Assembly (NCBI GenBank): GCA_030016385.1 | Contig: JASEJN010000008.1 | Location: 1 to 64,000 of the forward strand | Source: Clostridiales bacterium | GTDB lineage: Bacteria; Bacillota; Clostridia; Clostridiales; Oxobacteraceae | Direction: 5' to 3' | Length of the DNA: 64,000 nucleotides | Translations under genes and position numbers: made by a program | Notes under the pieces: model-generated | What the model was told of the DNA's origin: nothing | What the model saw: only the letters and a program-made list of their open reading frames with translations | Database searches by the model: none | Shown: in pieces, positions 55,721-64,000 of the stretch | How positions within the stretch are numbered: the stretch's first letter is position 1 | How the letters are laid out: each line of letters opens with the position of its first letter

Positions 55721-57098
55721 GGAATACAAGACAATAAAAGAAGTAGCGGGCCCGTTGATGTTTGTAGATAAGGTTCATGGCGTGGCATATGATGAACTTG
55801 TAGAAATAGAGACCCAAAGCGGGGACATACGCAGGGGAAAGGTGCTGGAGGTAAATGAGGATAAGGCATTGGTTCAGCTTTTTGAAAGTTCTGAAGGCAT
55901 AAATATAAAGAAGAGCAAAGTTAAGTTTCTGGGAAGGTCCCTGGAACTTGGGGTTTCACTGGATATGCTTGGAAGGGTATTTACCGGGCTTGGAAATCCG
56001 AGGGACGGAGGCCCTAAGATAATACCGGAAAAGAGGATGGACATTTCAGGACAGCCGATAAACCCTGCAAGAAGGGATTATCCTTCTGAATTTATACAGA
56101 CGGGGATATCTTCGATAGACGGGCTGAATACCCTTGTAAGAGGGCAAAAGCTTCCTATATTTTCAGGATCGGGACTTCCTCATACACATCTTGCAGCACA
56201 AATTGCAAGGCAGGCGAAAGTTTTAGGGAGTGAAAGCAATTTTGCCGTGGTATTCGCAGCCATGGGCATAACTTTCGAAGAAGCAGACTTTTTCATAAGC
56301 GATTTTAAAAGGACTGGTTCCATAGGAAGGACTGTACTTTTTATAAATCTCGCCAATGATCCTGCAATTGAAAGGATTGCAACTCCGAGGATGGCTTTAA
56401 CATGTGCCGAATACCTGGCGTTTGAAAAGGGCATGCATGTGCTGGTCATAATGACGGATATGACTAATTATGCAGAAGCATTAAGGGAAGTTTCTGCGGC
56501 AAGAAAGGAAGTACCCGGAAGAAGAGGATATCCGGGCTACCTTTATACCGATCTTGCAAGCTTATATGAAAGAGCAGGGAAGATCAAAGGAAGAGAGGGA
56601 TCCATAACACAGATACCTATTTTGACAATGCCAGAGGATGATAAAACTCATCCCATTCCCGATCTTACAGGTTACATAACCGAGGGGCAGATAATATTAA
56701 GCAGGGAACTTTACAGAAAGGGCATTTTGCCGCCAATAGACGTTTTGCCTTCACTTTCAAGGCTGAAGGATAAGGGGATAGGCAAAGGCAAGACGAGAGA
56801 AGATCATGCAGATACCATGAATCAGCTTTTTTCAGCTTATGCCCAGGGCAAACAGGCAAAGGAGCTTTCGGTAATATTAGGGGAAACGGCGCTTTCCGAT
56901 GTCGATAAGATTTATGCGAAATTTGCAGATGAGTTTGAAAAAAGGTATGTATCCCAGGGTGAATATGAGAACAGAAGCATAGAGGAAACGCTGGACCTAG
57001 GATGGCGGCTTTTGTCTATGATACCTAGGACAGAGCTTAAGAGGATAAGCGATGAATATATAGATAAATACATGCCCAAGGGTGATGATGAGCGATGA
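55713..57098 (+). CDS. ntpB: V-type ATPase regulatory subunit B
   Basis: This 461-residue non-catalytic head subunit starts [18 protein letters not shown] and has [20 protein letters not shown] where subunit A has its Walker A loop, as expected for [23 protein letters not shown] and [20 protein letters not shown] are typical. The ATG at 55713 overlaps the end of subunit A by eight bases and follows GGGGG. Confidence 0.96.
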   Translation: MLKEYKTIKEVAGPLMFVDKVHGVAYDELVEIETQSGDIRRGKVLEVNEDKALVQLFESSEGINIKKSKVKFLGRSLELGVSLDMLGRVFTGLGNPRDGGPKIIPEKRMDISGQPINPARRDYPSEFIQTGISSIDGLNTLVRGQKLPIFSGSGLPHTHLAAQIARQAKVLGSESNFAVVFAAMGITFEEADFFISDFKRTGSIGRTVLFINLANDPAIERIATPRMALTCAEYLAFEKGMHVLVIMTDMTNYAEALREVSAARKEVPGRRGYPGYLYTDLASLYERAGKIKGREGSITQIPILTMPEDDKTHPIPDLTGYITEGQIILSRELYRKGILPPIDVLPSLSRLKDKGIGKGKTREDHADTMNQLFSAYAQGKQAKELSVILGETALSDVDKIYAKFADEFEKRYVSQGEYENRSIEETLDLGWRLLSMIPRTELKRISDEYIDKYMPKGDDER

Positions 57099-57733
57099 GG
57101 CTTAATGTTAATCCTACAAGGATGGAGCTTAGCCGCCTGAAAAAAAGGCTGACTGTTGCTGAACGAGGTTTCAAGCTTTTGAAAGATAAGCAGGATGAGC
57201 TCATGAGAAAGTTTATAGACTTGATCAAAAAGAACAACGAACTCAGGAAAGAAGTTGAAGATGAACTGTCCATGTCCATGAAAGAATTCATGATGGCAAA
57301 GGCTGCCATGTCGTCCGATATGCTGGAAGAGGCGATAATGATGCCTGTGAATAAGATAAGCCTTGATATTGCAGTTAAAAATGTAATGAGCGTAAATGTG
57401 CCTGCCATGAAGTTTTCCGTGGAATCGGATGAGCATGCTCCCATATATCCTTATGGATTTGCCCAGACATCCGGGGAACTTGACGGCGCAATAAAAAAAT
57501 TATATGACATATTGCCTCATCTTTGGGAATTGGCTGAGGTTGAAAAAACATGCGAGCTCATGGCCCTTGAGATCGAAAAGACCAGAAGAAGGGTTAACGC
57601 CCTTGAATATGTGATGATACCCCAGCTTCAGGAGACCGTGAAATATATAACCATGAAACTCGACGAGAATGAAAGGAACAATATTACAAGGCTCATGAAA
57701 ATTAAAAGCATGATGCAGGATCAGGATCTATAA
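57095..57733 (+). CDS. ntpD: V-type ATPase central-stalk subunit D
   Basis: This 212-residue protein forms a long coiled coil that turns inside the A3B3 head. It begins [36 protein letters not shown] in continuous family style and ends with a second long helix ([21 protein letters not shown]). Its ATG overlaps the stop of ntpB by four bases. It closes the operon and is followed by a strong terminator. Confidence 0.95.
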   Translation: MRLNVNPTRMELSRLKKRLTVAERGFKLLKDKQDELMRKFIDLIKKNNELRKEVEDELSMSMKEFMMAKAAMSSDMLEEAIMMPVNKISLDIAVKNVMSVNVPAMKFSVESDEHAPIYPYGFAQTSGELDGAIKKLYDILPHLWELAEVEKTCELMALEIEKTRRRVNALEYVMIPQLQETVKYITMKLDENERNNITRLMKIKSMMQDQDL

Positions 57734-57777
57734 AAATCATCCCGCCATTCATCAAAATAAATAGCGGGATGATTTTT
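57732..57777 (+). terminator. Intrinsic terminator of the V-ATPase operon
   Basis: AAAAATCATCCCGC (57732-57745) pairs with GCGGGATGATTTTT (57764-57777), with the T-tract in the second arm. Loop of 18 bases. Confidence 0.93.
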
Positions 57778-57924
57778 ATAGATTGTTGTTACATCTAATT
57801 CTGAGAACAAATCCTGCTTTTAATACGTCTATTATTATGAAAATAGAAATTTTTAACTGCTGTTTCAATTATTTATAATATTATACCCAGTTGAAATTAG
57901 TATAAGAAAGGAGTGAGGTTAAAA

Positions 57925-58398
57925 GTGCTATTTAAACCGAAGTTGCTAATAACATCAGTGATAGCAGTACTTTTCATAACATTCCTGTTCGCAAGGCCCT
58001 ATATTTTCGGGAAAAGCTTTGAGGACCTGGCTGGAACCAGCAGCAAGAATATAACTGAAGTGTTTATGAGAAGTGGGATGAATGGGGACAGTGTAGCTAC
58101 CACAGATAAGGCAAAGATAAATGAAATTGTGGATTTGGTGGACAACAGGCATTACACCAAATCCAAAGATCAGGAACCAAAGACGGGATACAATTATTTT
58201 TATGATTTCTACGTTGGAGATAAGAAAGTATTAACAATAACTAACGCCGGCAGCCGAATAAAGGCAAATACTACTTATTGCAATGTAGATAAGCCGATAC
58301 CCTTAGATGGAATCAAAAAGTGGTTCAATTCCCTTCCTGTATCGAAATTGCCGGATGAAGCCGGAACCCATCACGACACCACCAATACAAGTCCATAA
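57925..58398 (+). CDS. Small membrane-anchored protein of unknown function
   Basis: This protein of about 157 residues has an N-terminal membrane segment (LLITSVIAVLFITFLFARPYIF) and a soluble outer domain of about 120 residues with ITEVFMRSGMNGDSV, DNRHYTKSKDQEP and FYVGDKKVLTITNAGSRIK, ending in a His/Thr-rich tail. The fold may be like small extracellular domains (DUF5301-type), but I cannot assign it. The GTG at 57925 follows AAAGGAG better than the GTG at 57913, which overlaps the ribosome site. It stands alone. Confidence 0.65.
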   Translation: MLFKPKLLITSVIAVLFITFLFARPYIFGKSFEDLAGTSSKNITEVFMRSGMNGDSVATTDKAKINEIVDLVDNRHYTKSKDQEPKTGYNYFYDFYVGDKKVLTITNAGSRIKANTTYCNVDKPIPLDGIKKWFNSLPVSKLPDEAGTHHDTTNTSP

Positions 58399-58412
58399 GT
58401 TTAAGAGACAAA

Positions 58413-58457
58413 AGCCGCTCAAAATTTGTTTTTACACAAATTTTGCGCAGCTTTTTT
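58413..58457 (+). terminator. Intrinsic terminator
   Basis: AAAATTTGT (58421-58429) pairs with ACAAATTTT (58436-58444), extended by AGC (58413-58415) with GCT (58450-58452), followed by a run of six T. Confidence 0.8.
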
Positions 58458-58535
58458 GCTTATCTATGAAACTGAATATATTGATATAAAGTTATTTAAG
58501 GATGCTGTCTTTTCCGGCAGATGGGACATGAATTC

Positions 58536-59759
58536 CTATTTTGAATATAGCTCTATTATTTTTAGTATTACCTCGACTGCCTTTTGCATGGATTCCGCCG
58601 GTATATACTCAAACCTGCCGTGGTAATTGTACCCGCCTGTAAAGAGGTTGGGGGTCGGAAGGCCCATAAATGAAAGCATCGCACCGTCTGTACCGCCTCT
58701 TATAGGATTTACGGATGGTCTTACGCCTACCTCTTCCATTGCCTTTTGGGCTGTTTCCACTATATGTTTATTCTCATTTATCTTTTCCAGCATATTATAA
58801 TACTGGTCTTTAATCCCCAGTAATACCGTACCTTCACCGTATTTTTTGTTTAAAGCATCGGCAGCCTTTTGCATGGCTATTTTTTTATTATTGAATTTTG
58901 TAGAATCAAAATCCCTTATAATATACTTCATCGTGGTCTGCTCGACGTTTCCGCTAATATCCATCAGATGGTAAAATCCCTCGCGCTCTTCGGTATTTTC
59001 AGGTGTTTCATCTGCAGGAAGCATATAAGCGTACTCCATTGCAACCGTAATTGAATTTACCATGACCCCTTTTGCAGTTCCCGGATGTGTGCTTACTCCG
59101 TTTACGATAACGAGGGCCTTTGCAGCATTGAAGTTTTCATATTCCAACTCTCCTATGGCTCCGCCGTCCACTGTGTATGCAAAATCAGCGTCGAATTTTT
59201 TGACGTCGAAGAAGTCCACTCCCCTGCCGACTTCCTCATCAGGTGTAAAACCTATTTTGATATCGCCATGTTTAACTTCGGGATGCCTTATAAGATATTC
59301 TGCTGCCGTCACTATTTCCGAAACGCCGGCTTTGTCATCGGCACCTAAGAGAGTGGTGCCGTCAGTTGTTATTATAGTCTGACCTATGTAATTTTTCAGC
59401 TCGGGAAACTTTTCAGGCGACAGTTTTATATTTTTTTCTTTGTTCAGTAAAATATCCTTTCCATCATAATTTTTACTGATTTTAGGATTTACATTGCGAC
59501 CTGACACGGCGCTGCTGGTATCTACATGGGAGATAAATCCTATTTTAGGCACATGTTTATCCGTATTTGAATGCAGATTAGCAAATACATATCCATGTTT
59601 ATCCATGGTAACATCCTTCAGCCCCATATCCTTCAGTTCATTTGTCAGATCTTTTAGAAATATCAACTGCTTTGCAGTGCTTGGAAATTCCTCAACATCT
59701 TCCTGTGACTGCGTATCATATTTTACATATTTTAGAAACCTTTCAACGACTTTTTTCAA
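58536..59759 (-). CDS. pepT: Peptidase T
   Basis: This aminotripeptidase (M20B) releases the N-terminal residue from tripeptides. Its 407 residues match PepT. Metal motifs are intact: GFISHVDTSSAV (His and Asp), LGADDKAGVSEIV, GFTPDEEVGRGVDFF (Glu base and metal), TVDGGAIGELEYE, and a C-terminal PIRGGTDGAMLSFMGLPTPN with the last His in NYHGRFEY. The start is TTG at 59759 with AGGGA six bases upstream. It is cytoplasmic and stands alone. Confidence 0.95.
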   Translation of the reverse strand: MKKVVERFLKYVKYDTQSQEDVEEFPSTAKQLIFLKDLTNELKDMGLKDVTMDKHGYVFANLHSNTDKHVPKIGFISHVDTSSAVSGRNVNPKISKNYDGKDILLNKEKNIKLSPEKFPELKNYIGQTIITTDGTTLLGADDKAGVSEIVTAAEYLIRHPEVKHGDIKIGFTPDEEVGRGVDFFDVKKFDADFAYTVDGGAIGELEYENFNAAKALVIVNGVSTHPGTAKGVMVNSITVAMEYAYMLPADETPENTEEREGFYHLMDISGNVEQTTMKYIIRDFDSTKFNNKKIAMQKAADALNKKYGEGTVLLGIKDQYYNMLEKINENKHIVETAQKAMEEVGVRPSVNPIRGGTDGAMLSFMGLPTPNLFTGGYNYHGRFEYIPAESMQKAVEVILKIIELYSK

Positions 59760-59899
59760 CGTTATTCCCTGCCTTTCCCATCAAAATAGTCCTTCTCGAA
59801 CCTTTTTTATAGCTTAGCATTTTTTTATCCTGATGTAAAGCTGACATTTGCGGGGGTCTTTGATTCTTATGCGGCAGCAGGCCAAGAACTTATCAAAAC

Positions 59900-59990
59900 T
59901 CTCATAATGCTCATTTGTCGCTCGAAATAACATAATCCTATTTATGCCTGATTTCAAATTGCAAATTGAATTTGAAGAGTATTCCGGAAG
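59900..59990 (-). repeat. Palindromic dispersed repeat, copy C
   Basis: On the minus strand this reads AATTTGCAATTTGAAATCAG, then GCATAAATAGGATTATGTTATTTCGAGCG. It matches copies A and B with few changes. The ACTCTTCAAAT arm matches fragments at 11752 and 37369. Confidence 0.65.
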
Positions 59991-60077
59991 GAACATTTTT
60001 GTATATACCCTGCAATCACACTTTTGCTGCAGTTGAATATGATGGTACTACAGAGTCTATAATTTGGGGTGAAATCT

Positions 60078-60272
60078 TTGTTACAGTTTAATATGCCTGC
60101 AAAGTTGTCAAAGATGCAGTATGCCAGATCATACGTGCTGGATCAGCCGTATGCATGCGTAATATCACCCTCTGAAGGTTTTAAAACAGGTACCATATTT
60201 CCGTTTTTACTGGAAGCCTACGTTCATAACCTTCAGAGAGCATTGAAGGGGGAAGAAGCATGGAAAAGATAG
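60078..60272 (+). CDS. cotJA: Spore coat protein CotJA
   Basis: This coat-associated protein of about 64 residues has the family core SKMQYARSYVLDQPYACV and KTGTIFPFLLEAY. With CotJB and CotJC it forms the cotJABC operon, made in the mother cell during sporulation. The TTG at 60078 lies six bases after GGGGTG; the GTG at 60069 would overlap that site. It overlaps cotJB by 13 bases. Confidence 0.9.
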   Translation: MLQFNMPAKLSKMQYARSYVLDQPYACVISPSEGFKTGTIFPFLLEAYVHNLQRALKGEEAWKR

Positions 60273-60520
60273 ATTGTGATCATCTTCTGAAAAAAATACA
60301 GGAGCTTGAATTCGCATCTGTTGATCTGACACTGTATCTTGATAATCATCCAACATGCAAGCAGGCTATTTCCGACTACAATACGATAACTGAGAAGCTT
60401 GAAAAACTAAAGAAAGTTTATGAGGCGGAATACGGGCCCCTCACACATTTTGGCGGCTCTCCAAGCCAGTATCCATGGAGATGGGTCAGTGAACCATGGC
60501 CATGGGAAACAGGTATCTGA
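60260..60520 (+). CDS. cotJB: Spore coat protein CotJB
   Basis: This 86-residue coat protein has the family features: a helical first half with LYLDNHPTCKQAISDY and a Pro/Trp-rich end PWRWVSEPWPWE. It begins inside the end of cotJA after GGGGGAAG. Confidence 0.93.
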   Translation: MEKIDCDHLLKKIQELEFASVDLTLYLDNHPTCKQAISDYNTITEKLEKLKKVYEAEYGPLTHFGGSPSQYPWRWVSEPWPWETGI

Positions 60521-60534
60521 AAGGAGGATAGTTT

Positions 60535-61107
60535 ATGTGGCTTTATGAGAAAAAATTAGAGTATCCTGTCCATATTAAAAACAAGGATATAAGGATGGCA
60601 AAAAATGTAATAACGCAGTATGGCGGACCGGACGGAGAGCTCAGCGCATCTTTAAGATATCTGACGCAGCGCTATAAAATGCCTACCGGCAAAACAAAGG
60701 GGCTCCTTAATGACATAGGGACCGAAGAAATTGCACATGTCGAAATCGTATGCTCCATCGTATACCAGCTTCTAAAGGGCGCTTCCCTAAAGGAATTAAG
60801 GGAAGCAGGCCTTGATGGGTATTACTCGCAGCATGACAAGGCAATATTTCCTGTCGACGCAAATGGCATACCATGGACAGCCTCATATATTCAGGCAATG
60901 GGTGATCCTGTGACGGATCTTACCGACGATATGGCGGCTGAACAAAAGGCTCGGACAACATATGAACATCTTCTGGTATTGACGGACGACCCCGATGTTA
61001 AAGATCCCCTTAAATTTTTATGGGCAAGGGAAGTAGTGCATTACCAGAGATTTGCCGAAGCCCTGCAGGAAGTTCAGGATATGGCATGCAGCAAAAAATA
61101 TATATAG
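60535..61107 (+). CDS. cotJC: Spore coat protein CotJC, manganese-catalase-like
   Basis: This 190-residue protein has a ferritin-like four-helix fold of the manganese catalase family. Visible metal-ligand helices include GELSASLRYLTQRY, EEIAHVEIVCSIVY, EQKARTTYEHLLVLTDD and AREVVHYQRFAEAL, which supply Glu and His ligands. It is shorter than full catalases, as expected for CotJC. It is the last gene of cotJABC and follows AAGGAGG. Confidence 0.94.
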   Translation: MWLYEKKLEYPVHIKNKDIRMAKNVITQYGGPDGELSASLRYLTQRYKMPTGKTKGLLNDIGTEEIAHVEIVCSIVYQLLKGASLKELREAGLDGYYSQHDKAIFPVDANGIPWTASYIQAMGDPVTDLTDDMAAEQKARTTYEHLLVLTDDPDVKDPLKFLWAREVVHYQRFAEALQEVQDMACSKKYI

Positions 61108-61178
61108 ATTCCGGGCTGAATATGTATAGAATGATTTGCAGATAATATATATTAACATTAAACTTAGGAGGAGATAAG

Positions 61179-61436
61179 GTGAAAAACATAGGCGTTGAGA
61201 AAAATCTTACAAATGTCATAGAATATTTAACTATGCAAGGATATAAGATACATGAATTCGATACTTCCCAGAAAAATAGCAAGGACTTTATAGACGGTTT
61301 TGACGCAGTAATAGTATCCGGAATAGACAAAAACCTTATGGGTATTCAAAATACCGGTGCGAAGACATCGATAATAGATGCAAACGGCCTGACTCCGCAG
61401 GATATACAAAAGCAGATTGAGCAAAGGCTTAATTAA
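61179..61436 (+). CDS. UPF0180 (YkuS-like) protein
   Basis: This 85-residue protein matches the small YkuS-like UPF0180 family of Firmicutes: it begins NIGVEKNLTNVIEYLTMQGY, has GFDAVIVSGIDKNLMGI in the middle, and ends with SIIDANGLTPQDIQKQIEQR. The fold looks like a small alpha/beta domain and its function is unknown. GTG start after AGGAGGAG. Confidence 0.87.
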   Translation: MKNIGVEKNLTNVIEYLTMQGYKIHEFDTSQKNSKDFIDGFDAVIVSGIDKNLMGIQNTGAKTSIIDANGLTPQDIQKQIEQRLN

Positions 61437-61439
61437 TAA

Positions 61440-61482
61440 AAAAAGGATGAAGCCTAAACAATCAAGGCTTCGTCCTCTTTTT
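61440..61482. terminator. Bidirectional intrinsic terminator
   Basis: GGATGAAGCCT (61445-61455) pairs with AGGCTTCGTCC (61465-61475), with A-run before and TCTTTTT after. It serves the UPF0180 gene and the convergent B12-like gene, whose last codons lie in it. Confidence 0.9.
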
Positions 61483-63109
61483 GCACTCCCAGTATTTTAT
61501 CCACTCTTTCTTTTTCGGTAAGCACCCTTTTTTCGATACTGTCATATGCAAAGCAAGCTCCATCTATAACCTTCGTCTCAAGCGTCCCCTTTGCATATGC
61601 ATTGCCTTTAAGATGGGGTGCGTCGAGTATGCCCAGTTTTATGGCCTCTGCAAGCACTTCAGGATCGCTCCACGGATCCTGTGAATTCGGAGAAATTCTG
61701 TATATCGATTCAAGCAGATATTCGGCTTCCTTTATGAGTTCATTTTTTCTGTCCCCGACATTCATATCGGAAGACATATCCGGCAAACCCATCATGCAAT
61801 TTTTTATTACCCCTTTTGCAATCCTGCAGCTTTCGTTAATTTCATCAAAACCTGCTGCATGGTGTGCCTCGCAATAAGCCACAACATGAACTATGTGGGG
61901 CTTTAGAGCCATCCCGAGATAAACTGATGAAGCCAACTGCCCCTTTGCGGCATACAGATCCGTAGGAAAGCTTGCAAGTCCAGGACGTACCTGCCTGTAA
62001 ACCTTAAAATTGCTGTCCTGCAGACTTTCAATCAGTTCTATTTTTGCGAGCATTTTTGCAAGATCCATCTTTGGAGAAATCGAAGGAGGAACATTTAACA
62101 TATATTGGGCTATATAATTTTTGACACCCATCCTTTTTGCATTGTATGCAGCCAAAAAAGCCGTAGCAACTCCTATGGTATCGTGGGCATCTCTCAAGCT
62201 CCAATGATGAGCCTCATTTACTTCGACAGGTATATTCCTCTTAGCATGCCATCTCATAAGCTTCTGACTTTCTCTTATGGAACTTACAACATCTCTTGGG
62301 CCCCTTCCGTCCAAAACATTATACCAGCATAGCGGTATGGCTGCCCAACCGTTATTTATAGTTTCCTTAAGCATTGAAGCAAACTTAAAGACATTGTTCG
62401 TACCGCTGTAGCACCTCAGTATGGGATAATTTCCCCTTCTGGACGCTTCATAGATTTTCCTGAAATCGTCCGGAGTTCTTACAGGGGCTCCTCCGGCGCC
62501 ATCCAAACTGTGGTCGGCTTTTTCCATATCGAAAAAGTGTTCCTGCGCATTCTGATCCGGGGCAATCGATATAACATCAAGTATTTTTGATTCAGCAATC
62601 TTTTTTACGCTTTCAATTGTATCCCCAAGGGATGGGAGGCCAAGATGATGCCGCAGCAAAGGACGGGGATATTTGCTGTTTATCCTGTCTATAATATTGC
62701 TTTCATATGTTTCTTTCAACACATTATTTTTAAATCCACGGAGGAAATCAACAGTATGATCATCCCTATATGATCCATCAAATATTTCGCTGAACAAATC
62801 ATACTTTTTTGCGACTTCACATACCGGTTCTGTCCCACCAAACAGCCATTCTATATCATTTAGATTGTAGCGGCTGATATTTTCTTTTAGCTTATCCAGA
62901 AGCGGACCTGTTGCCGACGGAGTCAGCCTATAGCTTACGCCAACAATATCCGGTTTTTCTTCCATTACCCTTTTAATTAAATTTTCGATTGAAACTGCGG
63001 GCCCTAGAAATTCCGTCGCATAGCCTTCATTTTCGGCATATTTCAAAAAGTTCATTACTCCTGCCACATGTACGCAATTGCCTATAGCTGCAGCCATTAT
63101 TTTCTTCAT
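61454..63109 (-). CDS. B12-binding domain fused to a glutamate-mutase-like barrel
   Basis: The first 110 or so residues resemble a Rossmann B12-binding domain (AIGNCVHVAGVMNFLKYAE, then DIVGVSYRLTP and LFGGTEP). In place of the base-off motif D-x-H-x-x-G it has C-x-H-x-x-G (Cys12, His14), so corrin binding is uncertain. The rest looks like a TIM barrel of the methylaspartate mutase epsilon type, with ILRCYSGTNNVFKFAS, EAHHWSLRDAHDTIG and GVKNYIAQYML. It overlaps the upstream opine-dehydrogenase gene by one base (TAATG), so the two are coupled. The substrate is unknown; amino acid mutation or rearrangement is a reasonable guess. Confidence 0.6.
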   Translation of the reverse strand: MKKIMAAAIGNCVHVAGVMNFLKYAENEGYATEFLGPAVSIENLIKRVMEEKPDIVGVSYRLTPSATGPLLDKLKENISRYNLNDIEWLFGGTEPVCEVAKKYDLFSEIFDGSYRDDHTVDFLRGFKNNVLKETYESNIIDRINSKYPRPLLRHHLGLPSLGDTIESVKKIAESKILDVISIAPDQNAQEHFFDMEKADHSLDGAGGAPVRTPDDFRKIYEASRRGNYPILRCYSGTNNVFKFASMLKETINNGWAAIPLCWYNVLDGRGPRDVVSSIRESQKLMRWHAKRNIPVEVNEAHHWSLRDAHDTIGVATAFLAAYNAKRMGVKNYIAQYMLNVPPSISPKMDLAKMLAKIELIESLQDSNFKVYRQVRPGLASFPTDLYAAKGQLASSVYLGMALKPHIVHVVAYCEAHHAAGFDEINESCRIAKGVIKNCMMGLPDMSSDMNVGDRKNELIKEAEYLLESIYRISPNSQDPWSDPEVLAEAIKLGILDAPHLKGNAYAKGTLETKVIDGACFAYDSIEKRVLTEKERVDKILGVQKEDEALIV

Positions 63110-64000
63110 TACGCAACCACCTCGTCCCGTTTATTGATCTCTCCATAAGTTACAAGTTCCATAAGCTGTTCTTTTGTCAGCCCCTCTATTCCAAGATTTT
63201 TCGTGTTTCTACCCGAAGCATAATAGTTTCTGTTATGAGCCACACAGGCTATTTCAATGATCGAGTTTATCGTAGGCGTTTTGACGCCCACAGCCTGACC
63301 TATGGCTGATATGGGCACCAAGCTATCAGGGATATCTTCAAATATATATCTTGTATTTAAAGATGGCGGAGCCTTTATGTCAGCGTAGTCCCTTGTATTT
63401 TGAATGGCATCATAAAGCGTATTCCCTTTTGCGCCATATGATGCGTAAAGCCATTCAAGAGCAGTAATCGCATTGACGCCAACCGCTTTTGCAACCGATA
63501 TCCTCTCTGCGTCTATATATTCCAGTACGCCTGCGACTGTCGGCGTTATGCCATCTATATAGTACTGGAAATCCCCCTTGGTAGACTCGATTCTTCCGCA
63601 GTTTAAAAGTGTGGGTGCCGGATGAAATACCGCACCGATATTGTTCAAGCTTGTTTCCAGCACATTTTCCGCTCTTGTAAACTGCGGATACGCATGTGAT
63701 AAACAGCTTATGACATAAGGAGTCATTTGGGATGGCACAGATGCTACTGATACGACATTTTTTATGCTGTATATTTTAACCTTTCCCGATGCTACGGCCC
63801 TGCAAGCATATATAAATGTCTGCGCTTCTGCAAGAATGATTTCCTTATTGAAATTTAATGTTTTCATTATATTTAAAAATTCCAGAGCTCCTCCCGTCCT
63901 GCCAGGATTTAAAACCACAATCTGGCCGTCTTTTGAGTATGGTATATATGAAAATGCAACATCCTTGTGTCCCGATGCAGGTACGGTTACCATTATAATG
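63109..64000 (-). CDS. Opine/octopine dehydrogenase-family protein, N-terminus cut by window end
   Basis: The visible part contains VPASGHKDVAFS, DGQIVVLNPGRTGGALEF, and a C-terminal domain with VFHPAPTLLNCGRIES and GVNAITALEWLYASYG, typical of NAD/NADP octopine/nopaline dehydrogenases, which reductively join an amino acid to a keto acid or reverse that. The frame stays open through base 64000 (codons for Ile-Ile precede the Met at 63993), and the nucleotide-binding start of the fold is missing, so about 75 or more residues lie beyond the window. It is coupled to the B12-like gene by a one-base overlap. Confidence 0.82.
   Translation of the reverse strand, partial: IIMVTVPASGHKDVAFSYIPYSKDGQIVVLNPGRTGGALEFLNIMKTLNFNKEIILAEAQTFIYACRAVASGKVKIYSIKNVVSVASVPSQMTPYVISCLSHAYPQFTRAENVLETSLNNIGAVFHPAPTLLNCGRIESTKGDFQYYIDGITPTVAGVLEYIDAERISVAKAVGVNAITALEWLYASYGAKGNTLYDAIQNTRDYADIKAPPSLNTRYIFEDIPDSLVPISAIGQAVGVKTPTINSIIEIACVAHNRNYYASGRNTKNLGIEGLTKEQLMELVTYGEINKRDEVVA

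Noticed and set aside
60034-60063. Sigma-E-like promoter before cotJA (GAATATG and TCTATAAT)
   Set aside because: Its start point would fall after the cotJA ribosome site, so it cannot drive normal translation of that gene.
1-64000. CRISPR arrays, tRNA or rRNA genes, prophage
   Set aside because: No regularly spaced direct repeats, no cloverleaf or rRNA motifs and no phage structural genes were seen on either strand.

Overview
The window is AT-rich, densely packed low-GC Gram-positive DNA and most resembles an anaerobic, spore-forming member of the Clostridia (Firmicutes). The evidence is the cotJABC spore-coat operon, a complete ntp-type (V-type) ATPase operon, strong AGGAGG ribosome binding sites with many TTG and GTG starts, lipoprotein signal peptides, and many glycan-uptake loci of the Paenibacillus/Clostridium type. 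No rRNA, tRNA, CRISPR array, prophage or intact insertion sequence is visible.

Layout. 1-5150: a VOC/glyoxalase protein, a cysteine-desulfurase-like enzyme with a DsrE-like partner, a 29-residue membrane peptide, signal peptidase I, undecaprenyl-diphosphatase, and glycerate kinase (minus strand). 5489-29201: a large sugar region with xylulokinase, GH29 alpha-L-fucosidase, three AraC-type regulators in its first half, a URO-D-superfamily protein, a first LplB/YtcP/LplA-type ABC importer, an unassigned 727-residue putative glycosidase, a LacI repressor, L-fucose isomerase with a perfect 20-bp operator-like palindrome upstream, GH38 alpha-mannosidase, and a second membrane-bound AraC regulator. 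Together this looks like use of fucose- and mannose-bearing oligosaccharides. 29423-35917: a pectin-fragment locus with a putative polysaccharide-active enzyme, a second ABC importer and oligogalacturonide lyase. 36075-37256: a CDF metal exporter.

37831-49057: a ROK repressor, a third (MalEFG-type) ABC importer, a PHP-family phosphoesterase, three different Gfo/Idh/MocA oxidoreductases, and two very similar alkaline-phosphatase-superfamily hydrolases, one with a signal peptide and one without. This combination suggests import, dephosphorylation and oxidation of a phosphorylated or phosphodiester-linked polyol or sugar; I do not recognise it as a described pathway.

49244-57733: the nine-gene V-type ATPase operon in the order F-I-K-E-C-G-A-B-D. 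Its rotor subunit has the residues of the sodium-binding site known from Enterococcus hirae, and a good promoter is followed by a structured leader with an intrinsic terminator, so riboswitch-like or other attenuation control is plausible. 57925-61436: a small membrane-anchored protein, peptidase T (minus), cotJABC and a YkuS-like protein. 61454-64000 (minus): a fused B12-binding/glutamate-mutase-like protein and an opine-dehydrogenase-family protein cut by the window end.

Three ABC loci lack an ATP-binding gene, so a shared ATPase elsewhere is expected. Intergenic regions carry several degenerate copies of a palindromic AT-rich repeat.
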